A stretch of DNA of 5,377 nucleotides from DAMCAP01 sp964370205. Lineage in GTDB: Bacteria; Bacillota; Clostridia; Oscillospirales; Ruminococcaceae. The stretch is taken from assembly GCA_964370205.1 (NCBI GenBank), contig CAYJIK010000108.1, positions 1 through 5,377 on the forward strand. The letters run 5' to 3'. The position numbers and the translations under genes are program-made. This document shows, piece after piece, positions 1 to 4,506 of this stretch (positions are counted from its first letter, which is position 1; each line of letters opens with the position of its first letter). Under the pieces are notes generated by a model, which saw only the letters and a program-made list of their open reading frames with translations, searched no databases and was not told the DNA's origin.

Positions 1-42
1 AGCTCGAAAATGTTAATACTCCGTGAAAATATCAAAAATGTG

Positions 43-71
43 TTGTTTTTTTACAGGTTTTCTTTTATAAT
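43..71 (+). promoter_or_regulatory. SigA-type promoter for the small acidic-tailed membrane protein
   Basis: The -35 box TTGTTT (43-48) is followed by exactly 17 bases and a perfect -10 box TATAAT (66-71). Transcription should begin near 78-80, giving a leader of about 28 bases before the ATG at 107. Just after the -10 box an 8-base word, GATAATAC, occurs twice in tandem (72-79 and 80-87). The promoter is read from consensus only; no operator was recognised. Confidence 0.75.
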
Positions 72-91
72 GATAATACGATAATACAGAC

Positions 92-98
92 AGGAGGG
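92..98 (+). promoter_or_regulatory. Ribosome binding site of the 107-319 gene
   Basis: AGGAGGG lies 8 bases before the ATG at 107. This near-perfect Shine-Dalgarno site fixes the start of a gene otherwise short enough to doubt. Confidence 0.85.
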
Positions 99-106
99 CA
101 CAACTT

Positions 107-319
107 ATGAGACGTGGACATTTTATAGCAATGCTGGCACTGCTGGTGGCGATAGGTGCGGCTATCTTTGCTGCAGCTTCCTATTTCTCCAGAGAACGTG
201 AACTTGACTTTGACGACTTTGAGGAAGAAGATTTCGAGTACTTCGCAACAGCGATGGATGAGCCTGAGCCAATGCTGGATGAGTCCGAGTTTGACGACAC
301 CCACCCTCAGGAGCACTAA
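107..319 (+). CDS. Small single-pass membrane protein with acidic cytoplasmic-type tail, function unknown
   Basis: A 70-residue protein of unknown function. Basic residues R2 and R3 precede one hydrophobic helix (about residues 6-27, rich in Ala, Leu and Ile). Then comes a short charged hinge (R29, E30, R31) and a strongly acidic, Phe/Tyr-dotted tail from residue 32 to the end (repeated DDF, EEED, EYF patterns, and DDTHPQEH at the C-terminus). The helix has no signal-peptidase or lipobox cysteine motif, so it is probably a membrane anchor rather than a cleaved signal. Its own SigA promoter (43-71) and AGGAGGG site 8 bases upstream make it a real gene despite its length. Small proteins of this layout (TM helix, basic hinge, Asp/Glu-rich tail) are common as unnamed proteins in clostridia; that comparison is from general knowledge, not a search. 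No neighbour indicates a role. Topology (tail inside or outside) cannot be settled from sequence: Arg residues lie on both sides of the helix. Confidence 0.85.
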   Translation: MRRGHFIAMLALLVAIGAAIFAAASYFSRERELDFDDFEEEDFEYFATAMDEPEPMLDESEFDDTHPQEH

Positions 320-361
320 ATTTCAAAATGTAACAAACGGCGGTAGGCTTCTACCACTGAC

Positions 362-405
362 GGCTAAAGCTTTGGCGTGGGGTGACCTGCGTCAAAGCTT
401 TAACC
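362..405 (+). repeat. Long imperfect hairpin
   Basis: Left arm TAAAGCTTTGGCG (365-377) pairs with CGTCAAAGCTTTA (390-402): 13 pairs including one G-U, around a 12-base loop (378-389). Two further G-C pairs (362-363 with 404-405) follow after one mismatch. It lies 43 bases past the stop of the small membrane protein, but no T-run follows, so it is not a typical intrinsic terminator. It is the strongest structural element in the 320-650 block. Confidence 0.6.
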
Positions 406-564
406 ATTGCGTGACTGTTTGATACGCATACATAGGTGGAATTGACCTGCCGTAGTGCTTTTTAGAGGGCCTTGCACGGTGGCTTTTAGGATATGGGTAC
501 TGTTTTGACAAGTCTGCCCCTGCAGATCCCCGATGTCATAGGATGACCGCTGATAAAAGGACGA

Positions 565-596
565 GGTTTGTCAGGCGATTTGGTCAAGACCAAACC
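565..596. repeat. Nested palindrome with two alternative pairings
   Basis: TTTGGTC (579-585) and GACCAAA (588-594) are perfect 7-base arms around AA. GGTTTG (565-570) also matches CAAACC (591-596) over 20 bases, and the two pairings share bases 591-594, so they exclude each other in RNA. As DNA, the short 16-base palindrome could instead be a dimeric repressor site. No promoter was seen overlapping it, so either role is only a suggestion. Confidence 0.45.
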
Positions 597-636
597 CTAC
601 ACTAAGTGAGATAGTTTTGTTGTATTGGTGATGAGA

Positions 637-643
637 AAGGTGG
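637..643 (+). promoter_or_regulatory. Shine-Dalgarno-like site placed before an ATC codon
   Basis: AAGGTGG (one mismatch to AAGGAGG) is followed by 7 bases and an ATC codon at 651. That codon is in frame with the downstream membrane protein, with no stop between 651 and its GTG at 714. This spacing is what a start would have, yet ATC is not a standard start. It bears on the choice of start for the next gene. Confidence 0.4.
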
Positions 644-713
644 TTTTAGTATCGAAAGCGGACTAAAGGAATGTACTGTCACAGCCGGCAGTGAGGGGCT
701 TATCACGCTGGCG

Positions 714-1550
714 GTGGCACTTGGAATGGAGCTTGCGCTGGGCGTGGGGGCGTATGTGCTGTACCTTAGGTATCTGGACGCTTGGATGTACTTTTGCATT
801 GTGCTGGGACTGCTGGTGTTCGTCTACCTTGTTATTAACCGTCCTGTGATACCCGGCGCTGTCATGGCGGAGGTGGACGGCGAGGGAGTGTCGCTGCCGT
901 CCGTGCCGTTTTTGGGCTACAGTGAACTTCGCTCCTGTTTTGTCGTTAAGGACGGACGTTTTAGCGATATTGCAGTAATAGCGGAGGACAGCTACCTTGA
1001 AAAGCTCGGCGGCAAACAGCGAGAGACGGCGGAGGAGAACTTCGCCGAATACGGCTACCATTACATTACGTCTGTGCGGAGCCGTCCGATACTTAAAAGT
1101 GAGATAGCGAAACTGCTTGCCACTGTCGAGAACAACAGCGCAGTGTACCACCTGGGCAGGGTGGAGAAAGCGGAGGGGTGTGACTACGAAAAGCTGGACA
1201 GCGGTCTGCCCCTTGTGACGTTGGAAGACGAGTACTTCTACTTTTTGTCCGACTGTGTTCTGGTGTCCCTCATGGGCAGCGACCCCATAGTGCGCTTTAA
1301 GCTGGACGGTCTGAAGGCGGTAGGCGGTGTGGTCAGCATGGCGGGCAGTGTGCGTGTCTTTTCGCTGCTGTTCTACTTTGACGACGCGGTGTTAAAGGTG
1401 AACGACTCGCTGAAAGGCTTCGGCAAGCTCTACGAATACGTGTCTTCCCTCCCCGACCTGGACAGCAAAAAGCTGATACAGTCGCTCGGTAGCCCGGGGA
1501 ATACGCCTGTTATCTATTGGAGAGCGGGAACGGTGGAGAGCCGGGAATAG
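714..1550 (+). CDS. Two-helix membrane protein with probable tandem PH-like domains, function unknown
   Basis: A 278-residue hypothetical protein when started at GTG 714. Two hydrophobic helices (about residues 1-18 and 24-41) are followed by a soluble C-terminal region. Residues about 43-138 (RPVIP, GEGVSL, FLGYSEL, YLEKLGG, then a C-terminal helix) resemble the strand-rich plus helix pattern of bacterial PH-like proteins of the STM3941 type. Residues about 172-245 (EDEYFYFLSD, VRFKLDGLKAV, a hydrophobic strand, KLYEYVSSL) may be a second PH-like copy. These fold guesses are inference from pattern, at low to moderate confidence.

The start is unsure. Helix 1 looks cut short at 714, and the frame is open back to a TAG at 612; residues encoded just upstream (LITLAVA) would complete the helix. 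No ATG, GTG or TTG lies in that extension. A GAGGGG at 693-698 is 15 bases from the GTG, too far for good use. ATG 726, with GGTGG 8 bases before it, is another option. No promoter was recognised. The stop is followed directly by a hairpin. Confidence 0.8.
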   Translation: MALGMELALGVGAYVLYLRYLDAWMYFCIVLGLLVFVYLVINRPVIPGAVMAEVDGEGVSLPSVPFLGYSELRSCFVVKDGRFSDIAVIAEDSYLEKLGGKQRETAEENFAEYGYHYITSVRSRPILKSEIAKLLATVENNSAVYHLGRVEKAEGCDYEKLDSGLPLVTLEDEYFYFLSDCVLVSLMGSDPIVRFKLDGLKAVGGVVSMAGSVRVFSLLFYFDDAVLKVNDSLKGFGKLYEYVSSLPDLDSKKLIQSLGSPGNTPVIYWRAGTVESRE

Positions 1551-1660
1551 GTGACGCTTTAGGAAAGGGTCACGTAGCCGAGCGCACTCATATCGCCATC
1601 TTCCGGTTTGCACCTGTAGGTGTGCGCTCATCAGTTTAGAGGTGTAACCTGCGGTGACCC
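1551..1660 (+). repeat. Compound inverted-repeat structure between the membrane protein and the methyltransferase
   Basis: Starting at the base after the TAG stop, GTGAC-g-CTTT (1551-1560) pairs with AAAG-g-GTCAC (1564-1573) around a 3-base loop. GAGCGCAC (1580-1587) pairs perfectly with GTGCGCTC (1622-1629), enclosing a smaller ACCT/AGGT hairpin (1612-1621). GGGTCAC (1567-1573) also matches GTGACCC (1654-1660), which would close the whole unit. The first and last pairings compete for the same strand. No T-run follows any stem, so a standard terminator is not supported. It could be an RNA switch in the leader of the methyltransferase gene or a small repeat element. Confidence 0.5.
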
Positions 1661-1685
1661 ATGTTGTGACGTTCCTTTTTACAAA

Positions 1686-1721
1686 GGGGCGAGTGGATTT
1701 TTTCTAAATCTACTCTACCCC
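1686..1721 (+). repeat. Strong hairpin just upstream of the methyltransferase ribosome binding site
   Basis: GAGTGGATTT (1691-1700) pairs with AAATCTACTC (1706-1715), 10 pairs with one G-U, around TTTCT. GGGG (1686-1689) and CCCC (1718-1721) can add four more pairs across a small internal loop. It ends 19 bases before the AGGAGG at 1741. There is no T-run after it on the plus strand, so it may be a leader stem affecting the next gene rather than a terminator; it could also stop readthrough weakly. Confidence 0.5.
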
Positions 1722-1740
1722 CTACTATGATAACCACTCT

Positions 1741-1746
1741 AGGAGG
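1741..1746 (+). promoter_or_regulatory. Ribosome binding site of the methyltransferase gene
   Basis: A perfect AGGAGG is separated by 8 bases from the ATG at 1755 and settles that start. A TATGAT at 1726-1731 could be a -10 box, but no good -35 box lies 16-18 bases upstream, so I do not call a promoter. Confidence 0.85.
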
Positions 1747-1754
1747 TTTCCATC

Positions 1755-2339
1755 ATGCCCCACTACTTTATAGCGGACAACAGTTTAAAGTCAGACATCA
1801 AGAAGTTTACCCACTACTTTGGCGGTGAGAAATTCACCTTCAAGAGCGACAGCGGTGTGTTCTCCCACGGGCATGTCGACCCTGCAAGTGACCTGCTTAT
1901 AAAGACGCTCCCCAAACTAAGCGGCTCTCTGCTTGACCTCGGGTGTGGCTATGGCCCTATAGGCGTCATGCTCGGCAAGGTCTACGGTTTGACTGTCACG
2001 ATGGCGGACGTGAACAGCCGTGCGCTCTCGCTTGCTCGTGAGAACTGCGACGCTAACGGTGTTACAGCGGAACTTGTGCTGTCAGACAGCTTTGAAAGTA
2101 TAAGCGGATGTTTTGACACCATCACGCTAAACCCTCCGATACACGCCGGTAAAGATATCATGTTCGCTATGTACGAGGGCGCAAAAGAGCACCTTACACC
2201 GGGCGGTACTTTCTACATTGTTATACAGGAAAAGCACGGCGCAAAGAGCAGCATAAAAAAACTCACCGAGCTTTTCGGCGAGTGCAAAGTGCTGTATAAG
2301 AAGAAGGGTGTTTATGTTGTGGGGTGTGGAAGTGAATAG
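1755..2339 (+). CDS. rsmC: RsmC/YbxB-like 16S rRNA (guanine-N2) methyltransferase
   Basis: A 194-residue class I S-adenosylmethionine-dependent methyltransferase of the MTS family, expected to methylate a guanine at N2 in 16S rRNA (G1207 in E. coli numbering) during 30S subunit maturation in the cytoplasm. The N-terminal F27-x-F29-x-S31-D-S-G-V-F36-S stretch is the usual YbxB/RsmC lead-in. Motif I, LDLGCGYGP (residues 60-68), binds SAM, D85 at the end of strand 2 should contact the ribose, and NPPIHAGK (126-133) is the catalytic N-P-P motif of base-amine methyltransferases. The C-terminal IVIQEKHGAKSSI and YKKKGVYVV segments also match the family.

The length fits the short, single-domain firmicute form (about 200 residues, as in B. 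subtilis YbxB) rather than the two-domain E. coli RsmC (about 340). The AGGAGG site 8 bases before the ATG fixes the start. It stands alone between two non-coding spacers. The exact target base is by family analogy only. Confidence 0.92.
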   Translation: MPHYFIADNSLKSDIKKFTHYFGGEKFTFKSDSGVFSHGHVDPASDLLIKTLPKLSGSLLDLGCGYGPIGVMLGKVYGLTVTMADVNSRALSLARENCDANGVTAELVLSDSFESISGCFDTITLNPPIHAGKDIMFAMYEGAKEHLTPGGTFYIVIQEKHGAKSSIKKLTELFGECKVLYKKKGVYVVGCGSE

Positions 2340-2485
2340 TAGGGCACTGCATTCAAATGTCTGACTTTTGTCACCCATTCATGCGTGCCGTTCGAGAGTG
2401 AAGAGTGAAGAGTGAAAAGTGAGGGGGCGAACGACTGCTGTTGTAGATGTTTGCGCCCTGGTTTTATGTCCGAGGTGTTATCCGC
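2340..2485. repeat. Intergenic repeat copy A, with 7-base tandem repeat inside
   Basis: It begins at the stop of the methyltransferase gene. GGCAC-t-GCAT (2343-2352) pairs with ATGC-GTGCC (2381-2389). CGTTCG (2389-2394) pairs with CGAACG (2428-2433), flanking the tandem repeat at 2395-2422. GGGCGAAC (2425-2432) can instead pair with GTTTGCGCCC (2449-2458), followed by GGTTTTA, a weak terminator-like arrangement. The right end (2462-2483) matches 5355-5376 at 18 of 22 bases, and the left end (TAGGGCA..) resembles the left end of the 5175 element. It appears to be a decayed member of the same intergenic repeat family. Confidence 0.5.
2395..2422 (+). repeat. Four tandem copies of a 7-base unit
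   Basis: AGAGTGA occurs three times in a row (2395-2401, 2402-2408, 2409-2415) and is followed by a one-base variant, AAAGTGA (2416-2422). No gene reads through it. Such short arrays can change copy number by slippage. Here it sits about 100 bases upstream of the htpG promoter, too far for a clear effect on it. Confidence 0.8.
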
Positions 2486-2521
2486 AAAGTCAACAACCCA
2501 CGCAAAACCTCAAACTCCATC

Positions 2522-2550
2522 TTGAAAATTCCCCCATTATTATATATAAT
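2522..2550 (+). promoter_or_regulatory. SigA-type promoter of htpG
   Basis: TTGAAA (2522-2527), a 17-base spacer and a perfect TATAAT (2545-2550) make a near-consensus vegetative promoter. Transcription should start near 2557, about 45 bases before the ATG. I see no CIRCE inverted repeat (TTAGCACTC-N9-GAGTGCTAA) around it, so HrcA control is not supported. Other heat-shock controls (for example CtsR or a structural RNA thermometer) were not recognised. Confidence 0.85.
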
Positions 2551-2588
2551 AGTACTACCATTTAAACGAGGCTAAATACCACGTCATG

Positions 2589-2594
2589 AAAGGA
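2589..2594 (+). promoter_or_regulatory. Ribosome binding site of htpG
   Basis: AAAGGA lies 7 bases before the ATG at 2602. The first residues after that ATG match the conserved Hsp90 N-terminus, which confirms the start. Confidence 0.8.
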
Positions 2595-2601
2595 CTAAAC
2601 A

Positions 2602-4506
2602 ATGGAAAAATTCGAGTATAAATCACAGTCGAAAAGACTGCTTGACCTTATGGTGAACTCCATTTACACGCATAAGGAGATATTCCTTCGTGAGCTTATC
2701 TCCAACGCAAGTGACGCTATTGACGCTCGCTATTTCAGGTCGCTGACTCTGGATAACAGCGGTGCGGAGCATAAGATAACGCTTGCGGTGGACAGTGAAA
2801 AGCGCACTCTCACCATCGCTGACAGCGGTATTGGTATGAGTAAAGAGGATATGATTGAGAACCTCGGGACTATCGCAAAGAGCGGTACTCTCGAGTATAA
2901 GCAAAATGCGCCTAAACAGGGTGACGAGCAGTCGGACAGTGCTACTGCTACAGCGGACATGATCGGTCAGTTCGGTGTGGGCTTTTATTCTGCGTTTATG
3001 GTGGCGGAGCGTATTGTCGTGGAGAGCACCGAGGCGGAGAGCGGTAAGGCGTGGCGCTGGACTTCGGAGGGGAGCGACGGCTATGCGGTCGACGAGATAA
3101 CGAGGGACAGTGTCGGCACGTCGGTGACACTGTATCTGCGTGACGATAGTGTCGACAGCAGTGAGGACGGTGCGTCTGACAGTAGCCTAAACTACTCGCA
3201 GTACCTAGCCCCCCACCGCCTGCGTCAGCTTGTTAAGCGCTATTCCGACTTTATCCGTTACCCGATAGTGCTTTTAGGCACTGACGAGGACGGCACACTC
3301 ACCGAGGAAACACTCAACAGCATGGTGCCCATCTGGAGAAAGAACAAAAGTGAACTGTCCGCCGAGGACTATGAGAGCTTTTACATGGACAAGGGGCTGG
3401 GCTACGAAAAACCGCTGTCCCACTTTCATATCAGCTCGGACGGACTGATAAGCTACAACGCTGTGCTTTATATACCGTCCCGCCCGCCGTATGAGTTTTA
3501 CACAAAGGACTTTAGGAAAGGGCCTGCGCTCTATTCAAACGGCGTTATGATCATGGAGCACTGCCCCGACCTGCTCCCCGAGTACTTCTCATTTGTGCAG
3601 GGTATAGTGGACTGCGCTGACCTGTCGCTCAACATCTCAAGGGAACTTCTACAGCATGACAGGCAGCTCTCTCGCATTGCAAAGCACATAAAGGACCGTA
3701 TTAAGCGAGAACTGTCAGTACTGCTCACAAAGCGCCGTGACGATTACGAAACGTTCTTTGACGGTTTTGGCAGAGCGCTGAAATTTGGGGTTTACTCCGG
3801 CTTTGGCGAAGAAACAGAACTACTTGCCGACCTCCTCCTATTCCGCTCCTCAAACGGGGACAAGCCCGTAACCCTCTCAGAATATGTAGAGCGCATGGGC
3901 GAAAGTCAAGACAGTATCTACTACATCACAGCATCGTCCGCTGAAATTGCCGCAAAGCTACCCAAGACAGAGGGTATGCTCAGCAGAGGCATAGAGGTGC
4001 TGTATCTCACCGAGGACGTGGACGAGTTTGCGGTGAAGATGATGAATGTTTACAAGCAGGGCGAGAAAGAGTATAAGTTTGTGTCGCTGACTTCGGGCGA
4101 CTTCTCTATGCCGCAGGATAGCGAAAAAGAACCTGACGAAGTAAAACCACAGGACGAGGAGCTGTTTACGCTGATGAAGGAGATACTTGGCGACAAAGTG
4201 GAGGCGGTCAGGGCTTCTACAGGGCTTGTCAGTCACGCCTCCTGTGTGGTGTCCGAGGGGGAAATATCGCTGGAGATGGAGCGTGTGCTAAGCGCTATAC
4301 CCGGTTCGGAAGGGGTGAAGGCGAAGCGCATACTGGAGATAAACCGCTCACACAGCGTGTTTAACAAGCTTGTGGCTGTAAAGGATGACAGTGAAAAGCT
4401 TGGGGCTTTTGCACGAGTCCTACTCACACAGGCGCTGATGATGGAGGGTGTGGAGCCTGAAGACCCTGTGGCATATTCACAGGATGTGTGGGAGATAGTG
4501 TCATAA
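2602..4506 (+). CDS. htpG: Molecular chaperone HtpG (bacterial Hsp90)
   Basis: The cytoplasmic Hsp90 family chaperone: a homodimer that uses ATP-driven opening and closing to remodel client proteins. At 634 residues it is slightly longer than E. coli HtpG (624). The N-terminal GHKL ATPase domain (about 1-205) has LRELISNASDAID (29-41, with catalytic E31 and Mg-binding N35), DSGIGM (74-79), the NLGTIAKSGT lid (87-96), GQFGVGFYSAF (122-132) and GTSVTLYL (172-179). The middle domain has VPIWRKNKSE (242-251), the DFRKGPALYSNGVMI stretch (303-317) and NISRELLQ (344-351), whose R347 and Q351 match residues that contact ATP across domains. The C-terminal dimerisation domain ends without the eukaryotic MEEVD.

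Two polar stretches are longer than usual: the lid region (about 100-119, Gln/Asp/Ser/Thr-rich) and an acidic Ser/Asp linker (about 181-200). All catalytic residues appear intact. It has its own promoter and probably forms an operon with the overlapping downstream gene. Confidence 0.98.
   Translation: MEKFEYKSQSKRLLDLMVNSIYTHKEIFLRELISNASDAIDARYFRSLTLDNSGAEHKITLAVDSEKRTLTIADSGIGMSKEDMIENLGTIAKSGTLEYKQNAPKQGDEQSDSATATADMIGQFGVGFYSAFMVAERIVVESTEAESGKAWRWTSEGSDGYAVDEITRDSVGTSVTLYLRDDSVDSSEDGASDSSLNYSQYLAPHRLRQLVKRYSDFIRYPIVLLGTDEDGTLTEETLNSMVPIWRKNKSELSAEDYESFYMDKGLGYEKPLSHFHISSDGLISYNAVLYIPSRPPYEFYTKDFRKGPALYSNGVMIMEHCPDLLPEYFSFVQGIVDCADLSLNISRELLQHDRQLSRIAKHIKDRIKRELSVLLTKRRDDYETFFDGFGRALKFGVYSGFGEETELLADLLLFRSSNGDKPVTLSEYVERMGESQDSIYYITASSAEIAAKLPKTEGMLSRGIEVLYLTEDVDEFAVKMMNVYKQGEKEYKFVSLTSGDFSMPQDSEKEPDEVKPQDEELFTLMKEILGDKVEAVRASTGLVSHASCVVSEGEISLEMERVLSAIPGSEGVKAKRILEINRSHSVFNKLVAVKDDSEKLGAFARVLLTQALMMEGVEPEDPVAYSQDVWEIVS

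Larger units (their letters stand above)
320..650. other. Gene-free, hairpin-rich block; possible structured RNA
   Basis: I find no supportable gene here: the open frames have no ribosome binding site or recognisable protein. The block is dense in inverted repeats. These include GGTAG/CTACC (343-347/351-355, loop GCTT), a long hairpin at 362-405, TGCGT/ACGCA (408-412/424-428), CCGT..GC/GCACGG (about 451-479), GTCAT/ATGAC with a 3-base loop (about 535-547), and a palindrome at 579-594. The word TGACCTGC occurs twice, 60 bases apart (383-390 and 443-450). It does not match my memory of tmRNA, RNase P RNA, SRP RNA, 6S RNA or T-box leaders, and no tRNA fold with a T-loop motif is evident. A TTGACA (505-510) has no suitable -10 partner. 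It may be an uncharacterised RNA, a long leader of the following gene, or decayed repeat DNA. Confidence 0.45.

Noticed and set aside
156..422. 88-codon plus-strand frame overlapping the first gene
   Set aside because: It starts within the small membrane protein gene, has no Shine-Dalgarno site, and its product is unlike a real protein; the 107-319 gene has promoter and ribosome binding site.
505..545. TTGACA at 505-510 as a -35 box
   Set aside because: No acceptable -10 box lies 16-19 bases downstream (the sequence there is C-rich).
320..620. tRNA, tmRNA, 6S, SRP, RNase P RNA or T-box in the gene-free block
   Set aside because: None of the conserved words I know for these families is present (for example GGTTCGA-type T loop, the RNase P GAGGAAAGTCC, or the T-box AGGGTGGNACCGCG).
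663..1151. 162-codon open frame on the minus strand
   Set aside because: It lies wholly opposite the membrane-protein gene, has no ribosome binding site of note, and its product is a His/Arg-rich composition typical of antisense shadows.
2425..2465. Intrinsic terminator after the methyltransferase gene
   Set aside because: The GGGCGAAC/GTTTGCGCCC stem has a 16-base loop, a 2-base bulge and only TTTT after GG; it is terminator-like but too weak to call, and it lies within repeat DNA.
2523..2601. CIRCE or other HrcA operator before htpG
   Set aside because: I looked for TTAGCACTC with an inverted GAGTGCTAA nine bases on and found neither half.
2586..2621. Eleven-codon upstream frame (MKGLNNGKIRV) overlapping the htpG start
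   Set aside because: It has no Shine-Dalgarno site of its own, and its first codons are the htpG ribosome binding site, so it is most likely chance.
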